DNA of 64,000 bases, taken from JACKJP01 sp050249695. GTDB taxonomy: Bacteria; Pseudomonadota; Alphaproteobacteria; Rhizobiales; Tepidamorphaceae. How positions within the stretch are numbered: position 1 is the stretch's first letter; every line of letters begins with the position of its first letter. The stretch spans positions 248,001 through 312,000 of the forward strand of contig JBFWQA010000003.1 in assembly GCA_050249695.1 (NCBI GenBank). The letters run 5' to 3'. The notes beneath the pieces were generated by a model. The model did not search any database. It was given only the letters and a program-made list of their open reading frames with translations, and was not told the DNA's origin. Made by a program: the position numbers and the translations under genes. Positions 41,340-50,306 of the stretch are shown in pieces.

Positions 41340-43229
41340 ATGATGACGGGCAATCGCAAAGACGAGAGTCTCGCCGGGCTCGCGGACGCATCTTCCCTGC
41401 CGATGATCACGATCGATCCGCGAAGCGACAGGGTCGTCGCGGCCAATGCGGCGGCGGGGCGCTATCTCGGGCTCGCGCGTGAAGCCCTTGTCGGCTCGCC
41501 TTTCAGCAGATTGCATCCCGGCCAGTTGCCGGCGCTCATTGTCTTTTGCGATGCGGTGCTGTCGCTGGGGAGTTATTGGACCCGTGACCTGAAACCCCGT
41601 CACGGCCTGGACGAGGATATCAAGGCGGAGTATCGCGGCGACAGATTGGATGCCGCGGGCGATCCGCTGATCCTGATCACAATGATCGATCTGAAAGAGC
41701 AGGAGAGACGCACGACGGACACCGCCGCCAACCGCTTCTGGACCAGCGGCATCGCCGAATGGCAGCGGGTGGAGCGCGTCTTTAGAGATATCGAGCGCGA
41801 AAACCAGTTGATCCTGAGGGCGGCAGGCGAAGGCATCTACGGCGTCAACGCGCAAGGACTGACCACCTTCGTCAATCCGGCCGCCGAGGCCATCCTCGGC
41901 TGGAGCGCTGAAGAGCTCGTCGGACAGGACATGCACGCCCTCGTCCATCACCATCACCAGGACGGGCGCCCCTATCACAACCATGACTGCCCGATCTACG
42001 CCGCCTTTCGCGATGGCGCGGTTCACACCGTGGGCGACGAGGTATTCTGGCACAAGGCCGGCAAGGCCATTCCGGTGGAATATACCTCCACCCCCATACG
42101 CGACCGCGGAGTTGTGGTTGGTGCGGTGATCGTGTTCAGGGATGTCACGCAACGTAAGGAGGCGGAGGAAGGCCTGCACCGCGCCCTCGCCGAAGTTCAG
42201 GACCTGCGCGCCCGGCTGGAGCGCGAGAACGCCTATCTGAAGGAAGAAATCCGCATCGGTGTCGACGATCGCGGCATCATCGGCCGCAGTCAGCCGATCG
42301 AGACGCTACGCCGGCAGATCGGTCTTGTCGCGGGCACCGACGCGACCGTGCTGATCACCGGGGAATCGGGCACCGGCAAGGAGCTGATAGCACGCGCCAT
42401 CCACGAGGCGAGCGGGCGCGGCAGCGGCCCGCTGATCCGCGTCAACTGCGCCGCCATTCCGCGCGACCTCTTCGAGTCCGAATTCTTCGGCCATGTGAAG
42501 GGCGCCTTCACCGGCGCGTTGCGCGACAGGATCGGGCGGTTCGAGCTGGCCGACGGCGGCACGCTGTTCCTCGACGAGGTCGGCGAGATCCCGATCGAAC
42601 TCCAGGGCAAGCTCCTGCGCGTCCTCCAGGAAAGCCAGTTCGAACGCGTCGGCGACGACCGCACCCGAAGCGTCGATGTGCGCATCGTCGCGGCGACGAA
42701 CCGCGACCTCAAGACCGAGGTCAGGGCGGGCCGTTTCCGCGAGGATCTCTATTTCCGGCTCAATGTCTTCCCCGTCCAGTCGGCTCCATTGCGCGAACGC
42801 AAGGAGGACATTCCCCTGCTCGTCGCCCATTTCCTTGCTTCCCCCGGCCGCAAGCGGCAGGCGCGCGATGTCCGTATCAGCGAGGCTGACATCCAGCGGC
42901 TTCAGGCTTATGGCTGGCCGGGCAATGTGCGCGAGCTGCAGAACGTGCTGGAGCGCGCCATGATTCTTTCCCAGGACGAACGTCTCGTGATCGACCTGCC
43001 GGCGCCGGAGGCAACATCGATCGGACGCGACCTGCCGGATGTCCACCTGATCCGCACCGACGCGGATCGCCGCCGGGCTGAACGCGAAGACATTGTCGAG
43101 GCGCTGAAGCGCGCCGCCGGCAAGGTTTCCGGCCACGATGGCGCGGCGGCCATCCTCGGCATCAAGCCGACCACCCTCGCCTCCCGCATCAAGAAACACG
43201 GACTGGACACGGCCGCGTTTCGCACCTAG
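41340..43229 (+). CDS. sigma-54-dependent transcriptional activator (PAS-AAA+-Fis)
   Basis: This 629-residue activator has two PAS-like sensor domains (about 15-120 and 160-275), a short coiled coil (about 275-310), an AAA+ domain with Walker A GESGTGKE and the sigma-54 contact motif GAFTGA, and a C-terminal Fis helix-turn-helix. The second PAS has a HHHHQDGRPYHNHDCP stretch that could bind metal or haem. It lacks a response-regulator receiver. ATG 41340 was chosen because the codons upstream overlap the triple palindromes. It is divergent to the cyanate operon, its probable target. Confidence 0.9.
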   Translation: MMTGNRKDESLAGLADASSLPMITIDPRSDRVVAANAAAGRYLGLAREALVGSPFSRLHPGQLPALIVFCDAVLSLGSYWTRDLKPRHGLDEDIKAEYRGDRLDAAGDPLILITMIDLKEQERRTTDTAANRFWTSGIAEWQRVERVFRDIERENQLILRAAGEGIYGVNAQGLTTFVNPAAEAILGWSAEELVGQDMHALVHHHHQDGRPYHNHDCPIYAAFRDGAVHTVGDEVFWHKAGKAIPVEYTSTPIRDRGVVVGAVIVFRDVTQRKEAEEGLHRALAEVQDLRARLERENAYLKEEIRIGVDDRGIIGRSQPIETLRRQIGLVAGTDATVLITGESGTGKELIARAIHEASGRGSGPLIRVNCAAIPRDLFESEFFGHVKGAFTGALRDRIGRFELADGGTLFLDEVGEIPIELQGKLLRVLQESQFERVGDDRTRSVDVRIVAATNRDLKTEVRAGRFREDLYFRLNVFPVQSAPLRERKEDIPLLVAHFLASPGRKRQARDVRISEADIQRLQAYGWPGNVRELQNVLERAMILSQDERLVIDLPAPEATSIGRDLPDVHLIRTDADRRRAEREDIVEALKRAAGKVSGHDGAAAILGIKPTTLASRIKKHGLDTAAFRT

Positions 43230-44047
43230 CTGCCAGCGCCGGCCTTCCTGTCTTCGGCGCGTCCTTCATCGGGAACATGCATGCCCAGCAACCGCGTTGC
43301 GCTGTCGGCATTCATCGGCCGGCCGAGCAGGTACCCCTGCGCCGTCCCGCACCCCAGCGCGATGAGGTTGGCAAGTTGCTCCTCGTTCTCCACCCCCTCG
43401 CCGGTCGTGGCGATGGCAAGTTCGCGCGCCATGCTGGTGACGGCCCGAACCACAGCGGCCGCGCCGCTGTCGACATGCGAGGCGTCGATGAAGCTGCGGT
43501 CGATCTTGATGCGGTCGAGTTCGAATTCCCTTAGATGCGCCAGCGAGGAATAGCCGGTACCGAAATCGTCCATGGCGATGCGCACCCCGAGCGCGCGCAG
43601 GCCCGCGAGCACGGCGGAAATCTGCTCACTATTGTCCAGCATGGCGGTTTCGGTGATCTCGATCTCGATACGCCTGGGGGTCAGACCGTACCGCGCCAAA
43701 GCGTTGGTGATCTGCCGCAGGATATCGAAGGAGCGCAACTGCACTGGCGACACGTTGATGGAAATATAGATATCGCCCGGCCAGCGCGACACCTGGCGGC
43801 AGGCCTCGTCGATGACCCATGCGCCGATCTCGACAATGGCACCTGTCTGCTCGGCGATCGGTATGAAATCCGCCGGCGGGACCAGGCCGCGTTCGGGATG
43901 GCGCCATCTGAGCAGGGCTTCGAACCCCGACAGGATGCGATTGGGAAGGCTGAACAGCGGTTGGTAATGCAGTTCGAACTGACCGGCTTCGACGGCGCGG
44001 GCGAGTTCCTTTTCGAGCTGGCGACGCCGTGCAGCCTCTTCGATCAT
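43226..44047 (-). CDS. EAL-domain part of a frameshift-split GGDEF/EAL protein
   Basis: This 273-residue c-di-GMP phosphodiesterase domain keeps FEALLRW, the metal and base motifs FGTGYSSLAHL and a C-terminal QGYLLGRP. The frame begins at an ATG that overlaps the stop of the preceding GGDEF reading frame (ATGA at 44044-44047). In the intact family the two domains are continuous (see the GGDEF entry), so this is either a separate coupled protein or half of a broken gene. Its stop overlaps the end of the convergent activator gene by 4 bp. Confidence 0.8.
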   Translation of the reverse strand: MIEEAARRRQLEKELARAVEAGQFELHYQPLFSLPNRILSGFEALLRWRHPERGLVPPADFIPIAEQTGAIVEIGAWVIDEACRQVSRWPGDIYISINVSPVQLRSFDILRQITNALARYGLTPRRIEIEITETAMLDNSEQISAVLAGLRALGVRIAMDDFGTGYSSLAHLREFELDRIKIDRSFIDASHVDSGAAAVVRAVTSMARELAIATTGEGVENEEQLANLIALGCGTAQGYLLGRPMNADSATRLLGMHVPDEGRAEDRKAGAGS

Positions 44048-45468
44048 ACCCTCGCGATAGATTTCGACGCGGCCGCGACCGCCGCCCTTCGCCTCGTAAG
44101 TGCAAGATCGGCCATCTGCTGGACAAGTTGCGGCGGTGTGTTCTCCTCGCCGCCGGCAACACCGATGCTGCAGCCGATGGAGATGACGTGCTCACCGATA
44201 TGAAAGGGCGCAGAAAGAGCCGTCACAATGTCCCGTGCGAGGGCGGCCGCAAGCTCGACACCGCATCTGGACAGCACGCCCAGTTCGTCCCCGCCGAGAC
44301 GGAACGCAAGATCGGACACACCGCAGACATCGCTGAGCCTCTTGCTCGCTTCCACGAGCAGCCTGTCGCCGATCGCATGGCCGAGCATGTCGTTGACCGC
44401 CTTGAAGCGATCCAGATCGATCATCAGCATCGTGAAGGGGCCACGTTGCGCAAGGATCTCCAGTTGCTCGGCGAAGCTGCGCCGGTTCGGCAAGCCGGTA
44501 AGCGCGTCGTGAAACGCCATATGGGCAATCTTCTTTTGTCCCTCTCGCACCTCGGTCACATCGTCGTAGGTGAAGATGGCGCCGCCGCCTTTCAGCGGAC
44601 GGCAGGCGACGCTGAGAATCTTGCCGTTGGGCATCAGGTTTTCAAAACGAGTGGTCTCTTCCCTGCTTAGCCAGACGGCGTAGTTGTCGATGACACGCTG
44701 CGTCCGGATGTCGTCCCAGCCGACAGCCGCGCAAAGCGTCCGGACATAATCCTCAAAATGCATGCCGAGATAGATCAGGGAAGGGTCGGCGCCGCAAAGT
44801 TCCACAACGCGATCGTTATAGAGCTGAATCGTTCCATCGGGCGCGAACATGGTCAGCCCGTTTGACATATTGTCGAGCGCCTTGGCGGCGTCAGCCTGTG
44901 CCCTTTCGAGCCTGACATTGGTCTCCGCCTGCTGCCTGGCGGCTGCGTGGCTATGAAGAACGAACAGCTGGGCAACCCAGTAGCCGAGCGCCATGGTCGT
45001 CAGCATGCTCATGCATTGGACGATGGCGACGCCGAACGTCATTTGAGCTTCCATCGGCGAGGGGAAATAAAGGTACTTCCATAATCCCGTCGCCACATAG
45101 ACAATCGCGATCGAGGCGTTGATCAGCCCGGCTGCCCTGCCGACGAATACGGCGCTGATGATCGGAAACACCGTCGAGAAATAGCCTGCCGGATGCAGCA
45201 AGCCATCGCCGGCCAGTCCGACATAGAGAGCGACCAGATGAAGACTGGCAAACAGGCCTCCTGCATATAGATTGGCGAACGCGGTCAACCGTCTTATGAC
45301 AATCGGCATCAGCATGAACATGACGCAAAGGGAGCCCGCCGCCGAAGCGGCGACAAGGTCGAGCAGTCCGACGTGCCACCCGGCAACAGCACAGATCAGG
45401 ATCAGCAGACCAACGAGCGGGCCAATAAAAATATACTGACGGCTCTTGGTCGTGGAAACGCGCCACAT
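44044..45468 (-). CDS. membrane PAS-GGDEF part of a frameshift-split protein
   Basis: This 474-residue frame has five or six membrane helices (residues 10-170), a PAS-like domain (about 205-310) and a GGDEF domain whose signature is GGDEL, with Leu in place of Phe. Near its end the expected ADLALYEAKGGG is broken after ADLAL: the bases at 44096-44103 lack one nucleotide, and the reading ends 18 codons later. Restoring one base would join it to the EAL frame. Start ATG 45468 (MWRVST) has CGGAG upstream. Genuine mutation, coupled split and sequencing error cannot be separated here. Confidence 0.8.
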   Translation of the reverse strand: MWRVSTTKSRQYIFIGPLVGLLILICAVAGWHVGLLDLVAASAAGSLCVMFMLMPIVIRRLTAFANLYAGGLFASLHLVALYVGLAGDGLLHPAGYFSTVFPIISAVFVGRAAGLINASIAIVYVATGLWKYLYFPSPMEAQMTFGVAIVQCMSMLTTMALGYWVAQLFVLHSHAAARQQAETNVRLERAQADAAKALDNMSNGLTMFAPDGTIQLYNDRVVELCGADPSLIYLGMHFEDYVRTLCAAVGWDDIRTQRVIDNYAVWLSREETTRFENLMPNGKILSVACRPLKGGGAIFTYDDVTEVREGQKKIAHMAFHDALTGLPNRRSFAEQLEILAQRGPFTMLMIDLDRFKAVNDMLGHAIGDRLLVEASKRLSDVCGVSDLAFRLGGDELGVLSRCGVELAAALARDIVTALSAPFHIGEHVISIGCSIGVAGGEENTPPQLVQQMADLALTRRRAAVAAASKSIARV

Positions 45469-45709
45469 GGGAGTCTCCGTCATATAAAGCAAGTAGCACA
45501 GCAGACTATCTGTTTGATTGACCACCATAGAAATCCGACGTTGACATTTGGTGAATCCAACGCCGTCGCGCGGAAAAGCAGAGATTCACCGTAAAGACTG
45601 GCAGGAACCTCATGCGGCATGTGGATATTTATCGATCCGTGCCGAACCATTGGATGACGGGCAGGCCGCGCCGCTGGCAGGCCGGCCGAAAAAGGGGGAG
45701 TGACCGACT

Positions 45710-46078
45710 GTGATCTTCTATCTGGCGGCAATCCTTGCATGTCAGCTTGCCGGCGAATTGCTGGTGGCGGCGCTGGCCCTGCCATTGCCTGGACCGGTCG
45801 TCGGGATGGCGATCCTGTTTGCGGTGCTGATCGTCAAAGGTTCGCTGCCGCCGTCGCTCGCCGTGGCGGGCGGCATGCTGCTCGATCATCTCTCGCTGCT
45901 TTTCGTGCCCGCCGGTGTCGGCGTCATCGCCCATCTCGCCCTTCTGCAGCGAGATGGGCTCGCGCTTGCCGCGGCGCTCATTGTCAGCACTCTCCTCGCC
46001 ATCGCCGTGACCGGGTTTCTCATGTCGCGCCTGGGACCGGCCGAGGGCGCGGGCGCCGCGCGGGAGGAACGGAAGTGA
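45710..46078 (+). CDS. lrgA: CidA/LrgA family holin-like membrane protein
   Basis: This 122-residue membrane protein has four hydrophobic helices and the family motif LPLPGPVVGMAILF. With LrgB it is thought to act in murein hydrolase control or, in other lineages, export of small organic acids. It starts with GTG at 45710 behind AGGGGGAG. Its stop overlaps the lrgB GTG (46075-46078). Confidence 0.88.
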   Translation: MIFYLAAILACQLAGELLVAALALPLPGPVVGMAILFAVLIVKGSLPPSLAVAGGMLLDHLSLLFVPAGVGVIAHLALLQRDGLALAAALIVSTLLAIAVTGFLMSRLGPAEGAGAAREERK

Positions 46079-46797
46079 GCGGCGCGGGACAGGCATGGAA
46101 CGGTATCGTCGCCGATCCGCTCCTGCATCTGACGGTCACGCTGGCGGCCTATTCATTGGCGCTCTGGGCTTACAGGCGCGGCGGCTGCAATCCCCTGCTC
46201 AATCCGGTCCTCATATCCATCCTGCTGGTGATCGCGTTCCTTGCATTCACCGGCACGTCTTACGCCACGTACTTTGAAGGGGCGCGATTCATCCATTTCC
46301 TCCTCGGTCCTGCCACCGTCGCCCTCGCCATTCCGCTCTACAGGCATTTCGCCCTCGTGCGCCGTTCCGCCGCCGCCATCGCCGTCAGCCTGATCGCCGG
46401 ATCGCTGACGGCAGCCGGTTCGGCGGTCGCGATCGGCTGGTGGCTCGGCGCATCGCCTGTAAGCCTGATTTCGCTCGCGCCGAAGTCCGTCACCGCGCCG
46501 GTCGCCATGGGAATAACGCAGGTGCTCGGCGGCATTCCCTCCCTCACCGCGGGCCTCGTCATTCTGACCGGCATATTCGGCGCCATGACGGGCACCTACA
46601 TCCTGCGCATCCTCAAGGTCCGCGGGGATGCCGCGGCCGGCCTTGCGATCGGCACGGCCAGTCACGGGATCGGAACGGCTCGCGCCTTGCAGATCAGCGA
46701 CACCGCCGGCGCTTTTTCCGGCCTCGCGATGGGGTTGAACGCCTTGCTGACGGCGATCATCCTGCCGCTCGTCTGGCGCGCATTCGCCGGCTTGTGA
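46075..46797 (+). CDS. lrgB: LrgB family membrane protein
   Basis: This 240-residue protein has about seven hydrophobic segments and the LrgB signatures LLGPATVALAIPLYRH, PKSVTAPVAMGI and GTASHGIGTARAL. It is translated from a GTG inside the lrgA stop codon. The pair is common in alphaproteobacteria; its physiological role here is unknown. Confidence 0.9.
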   Translation: MSGAGQAWNGIVADPLLHLTVTLAAYSLALWAYRRGGCNPLLNPVLISILLVIAFLAFTGTSYATYFEGARFIHFLLGPATVALAIPLYRHFALVRRSAAAIAVSLIAGSLTAAGSAVAIGWWLGASPVSLISLAPKSVTAPVAMGITQVLGGIPSLTAGLVILTGIFGAMTGTYILRILKVRGDAAAGLAIGTASHGIGTARALQISDTAGAFSGLAMGLNALLTAIILPLVWRAFAGL

Positions 46798-46840
46798 TAA
46801 ATCGGCCCCGCCGCTTGCCGGCCAACAAGGAAATTTCGCG

Positions 46841-47581
46841 ATGTCGAAGGTCCAGTCGCTGGGCGAGGAAATGGAAACACGGCACGGCTTTCTCGGCGTC
46901 CCCTCGCGCACATTCGACGAAGGCGGCCGCCGGCAGTTCATCGCGCTGCTCTGCGAAGGCCTTTCTCCCGAATCCCGGCTCTGCGAGATCGGCGCCGGCT
47001 GCCTGCGCACCGCCTACTGGCTGATCCGCTTTCTCGAACCTCGCCGATATTGCGGTATCGAGCCCTTTCGCGACCGCGTCACATGGGGGCTGGATACGCT
47101 GTTTACCGGCGATATGCTCGCCGACAAGCAGCCGCGCTTCGACTTCAACGACACGTTCGACACGTCCGTCTTTCAGGAGCGGTTCGATTTTTTCCTTGCC
47201 GGGTCGATCTGGACGCACGCGGCAAAGCACCACATCCAGACGATGCTCGAAGGCTTTAGGGAGAATGCGCTGGAGGATGCAACCTTCCTCGCTTCCTATC
47301 TGCCTGCCCGCACCTTCGAGGAAGACTATCTCGGCGATGTCTGGGTCGGCACCAGCCACCAGTCGGACACGCCCGGCATCGTCCGCCACGGGCTGTCATG
47401 GATCGAGCGCCAGTGCGCCGAGCGCGGGCTTTCCGTCGCTCAGCTGCCGGGCCGGGCGTTCGACGGTCAGTTCTGGTTGAGCATCCGCCGCCACGACGCC
47501 GCGCCCAGGCGCGAACGAATCGTCAATCCGGCCCTCGCCGCCGGCCGGCGCGACCGGGCATCGACAGCCGCCGGCGCTTGA
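46841..47581 (+). CDS. class I SAM-dependent methyltransferase-like protein
   Basis: This 246-residue protein has a Rossmann-type motif I, LCEIGAGCLR, near residue 47, and an acidic strand end in YCGIEPF. The following FDFFLAGSIWTHAAKHHI matches motif IV of class I methyltransferases. It starts 43 bp after lrgB. Its last 19 codons overlap, tail to tail, the end of the A-T-TE gene on the other strand (47523-47581). It could modify the product of that locus or be unrelated. Confidence 0.72.
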   Translation: MSKVQSLGEEMETRHGFLGVPSRTFDEGGRRQFIALLCEGLSPESRLCEIGAGCLRTAYWLIRFLEPRRYCGIEPFRDRVTWGLDTLFTGDMLADKQPRFDFNDTFDTSVFQERFDFFLAGSIWTHAAKHHIQTMLEGFRENALEDATFLASYLPARTFEEDYLGDVWVGTSHQSDTPGIVRHGLSWIERQCAERGLSVAQLPGRAFDGQFWLSIRRHDAAPRRERIVNPALAAGRRDRASTAAGA

Positions 47582-50306
47582 ACCGGTCATACTCCTTCGC
47601 GACGCGGCCGCTCGTACGGCGAAGCCGGGCCTCAATTTCCCAGAGCAACGGACGGACCCTGCCGAAGGACATCCGCGTGGCCGCCTCGCGCAGCAGCTCC
47701 GTCAACGGGCCGACGACGGAGTCGATGTTTTCATCATAGAAGATTTCGCCATATTCCCCTGCGGTCTCATAGACCTTCCGGTCCGGAAAGTCCCGCCGCC
47801 AGTCGGGGACCGTCTCGCCCGGCTTCAGATAGATGTCCGCAACGTGGCCGTCGCGGCTGTAGAGTATGCCGGTGAAATCCTGATAGGCGCCGAGGTTGTA
47901 GGCCCATTCCATGAGCACGAGCACTGCCGGCGCGCGGCCCAGTTGCCGCAGCCGGCGCGCCAGCGCCATGGCGATGATGGCCGCCTGGCAATTGCCGCCG
48001 ATGGCGATCGGTCGGTTGCCGACGATGGCGAGGATTTCCCACAGATACCGGTCGCAGACGCGATCGAGCATATCCGATGTGTAGTCGCGAACCGGTACGA
48101 TGCCGACGAGCGAGCGCATCGCGTAGAGCGGCTGGTTCGGATCGAGCCGGCGGGCCAGCCGGCTGGCTTCGTCGTCGTCCTGGAATACCCAGAACAGGGG
48201 CATGCGCGTTCCCGTCACATTGTGCCCGGCGATCAGGCTGCCGGGGAATTTTCGCACCCCGCTCCAGCTGCCTTGAAACAGTTCCAGTTCGCGCAGTACG
48301 GCCGTGCCGGACATTCTGGCCGTGCGAGCATCCGTTGCCATGGCGGCGTCCGGCGTGGCCGTGGACAACAGGGCGCCGAGCCCGCGCAGCGTCGGATCGC
48401 TGTAATAGGCTTCAAGCGGCAGCGAAATGCCGAACTTGCCCTCGACGGCGAAGATCATTTCCGCCGTCGCCAGGGAATCTCCGCCAAGCTCGAAGAAGTC
48501 CTCGTCCGGGCCGGGCGCGGCATTCAGTTTCAGCACACGCCGCCAGAGCTCCCCGAGCCATGCTTCGGTATCGGCTGGCATCGGCACGCCTTCCGCCCGG
48601 CCGGGCGCGACGGTCCTGCGGCGGCGCGGCGCCTGAACATGCGGGGCCAGCTTCCCCGCGAGGAAGTTGTCCACCAGCAATTGCCGTTTGATCTTCTGGG
48701 TCGGCGTGCGGACGATATCGTCCTGCTTGACCGGAACGACATGCTTCGCCGTGATGCCGGCGGCCTTGGCCGTCTCCCGCCTGAGACGGCGGACGAGGGT
48801 ATCCAGATCGGCATTTTCGGCCGTCGCCGGCACGAAGAACAACCCCAGTTCCTCCGTTGCGCCGCCCGGCATGCGGATGGCGGCGGCGACCACGGCTGAA
48901 ACCGGAAGTCCCTTGAGGCGCCGCAACGCCGCCTCGATCCGCTCCAGGGAGATGTTCTTGCCGTTGACGATGATTTTGCTTTCCTGCCGCCCCGAAACGT
49001 GCAGTTCGCCATTCTCGATGAAGCCCATATCGCCGGTCTTCAGCCAGCCGTCGACGAAACAGCTGACATCGTCACCGCCCGGCCCGGCATAGCCGGAGAA
49101 CATCTTCTTGTCCGAGCGGACCTGGATATTGCCCGTTTCGCCGAGGGGCAGGGGTTGGTTTTCGTCGTCGACGATGCGCAGCGAAATGCTTTCCAGAACC
49201 CCACCCACAGAGACGGGCGCGCTCCCGTCTCCGATGGCGGCGAGCGCTTCCTCGGCCCTGCTGTAGCGTGTCGCGCAGATTGTCCCCATCTCGCTGGAGC
49301 CGTAGCCGAAATTGATGGCTGCATGGTCGGCGCCGGCGCGCGCCAGGCATGCGAGAAGCCGCGACACGATCTGCGGCACCACCATCTCCGCGCCCAGGCC
49401 GATGCGGGTCACGCAGGAGAGGTCGAAACGCCGGTCGCCCGCCTCGATCACCTCGACGACTTTCTCCAGCATCGAAGACGACAGGCTCATGGAGCCAACG
49501 CCGTATTCGCTGACGATATCGAGATATTCCGCCGGTCGCGCCATCATGCGCTGCGGATTGAGATAGACCTCGGTGTCGTCGGCCGGCAGCGCCAGCCACA
49601 GACCGGTCACGCCGTCGAAAGGAAAGGGAACAAGCCGCGATACGGCGCGGTACCGGGTATGGTTGGCGAAGAACCGGTTGAGCATGACGCTGGCCGGGAT
49701 CCGCGCGAATTTCGGCGTCCCGGTCGTACCCGACGTCGCCACGAGCAGGCCGCCGCCTTCAGGCGATCCGGCGGCCGCGGCGGGGCGCCGGGCATCGCGC
49801 GGGATCGCATCCGGAAGGGCAAGAACGCTGATGGACGGGGCGATATCGCCGGCGGCGGCCCGCAACTTGCCGGCGTGTTTCTCGGAACACAACAGAAAAG
49901 GCGCCTTGAAGGTATCTGCCATCACCGACAGACGGTCCTCCAGTCCGACGCCGGCCGTTTCGCTCGCCGTGATATGCCAGGGGATGGCCCAGAACCCACC
50001 GAGGAACGATGCCCACAAGGCGGGTATGAACTCGATGAAGCGGTCAAACCCCAGGATGATTTCCGACCCCGGTCCGACACCCGCGCGCTGGCAATGACCG
50101 AGCACGTCCCGCGCGCGTTCCAGCAGATCGCCGAAACACGCTTCGCGGCGGCCGCCGTCATGACCGACTTCCACATATCGGCCGGCGGGGCGACGCAACA
50201 CCAGCGCTTCGATGCTTCCCGCGATATCGCCCGGCAGGTCGTCGGGAACGGGAAGATCGATGCCGGTGAGCTGGCCGGCTAGGCCGCCTTCGACACGGTC
50301 GCGCAT
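47523..50306 (-). CDS. A-T-TE protein: adenylation, carrier and thioesterase-like domains
   Basis: This 927-residue NRPS-like single module has an adenylation domain (about 30-545) with SGTTGTPK (192-199), FGYGSSEMG (333-341), WLKTGDMG and the catalytic lysine region PTQKIKRQLL. A carrier domain follows with FELGGDSL, phosphopantetheine on S611. The C-terminal alpha/beta-hydrolase domain has a cysteine nucleophile, G-N-C773-Q, where typical thioesterases have Ser. No condensation domain is present. It overlaps the HExxH gene by 28 bp, so both are co-translated with the small peptide genes upstream. Substrate and product are unknown. Confidence 0.85.
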   Translation of the reverse strand: MRDRVEGGLAGQLTGIDLPVPDDLPGDIAGSIEALVLRRPAGRYVEVGHDGGRREACFGDLLERARDVLGHCQRAGVGPGSEIILGFDRFIEFIPALWASFLGGFWAIPWHITASETAGVGLEDRLSVMADTFKAPFLLCSEKHAGKLRAAAGDIAPSISVLALPDAIPRDARRPAAAAGSPEGGGLLVATSGTTGTPKFARIPASVMLNRFFANHTRYRAVSRLVPFPFDGVTGLWLALPADDTEVYLNPQRMMARPAEYLDIVSEYGVGSMSLSSSMLEKVVEVIEAGDRRFDLSCVTRIGLGAEMVVPQIVSRLLACLARAGADHAAINFGYGSSEMGTICATRYSRAEEALAAIGDGSAPVSVGGVLESISLRIVDDENQPLPLGETGNIQVRSDKKMFSGYAGPGGDDVSCFVDGWLKTGDMGFIENGELHVSGRQESKIIVNGKNISLERIEAALRRLKGLPVSAVVAAAIRMPGGATEELGLFFVPATAENADLDTLVRRLRRETAKAAGITAKHVVPVKQDDIVRTPTQKIKRQLLVDNFLAGKLAPHVQAPRRRRTVAPGRAEGVPMPADTEAWLGELWRRVLKLNAAPGPDEDFFELGGDSLATAEMIFAVEGKFGISLPLEAYYSDPTLRGLGALLSTATPDAAMATDARTARMSGTAVLRELELFQGSWSGVRKFPGSLIAGHNVTGTRMPLFWVFQDDDEASRLARRLDPNQPLYAMRSLVGIVPVRDYTSDMLDRVCDRYLWEILAIVGNRPIAIGGNCQAAIIAMALARRLRQLGRAPAVLVLMEWAYNLGAYQDFTGILYSRDGHVADIYLKPGETVPDWRRDFPDRKVYETAGEYGEIFYDENIDSVVGPLTELLREAATRMSFGRVRPLLWEIEARLRRTSGRVAKEYDRFKRRRLSMPGRAGRRRGPD

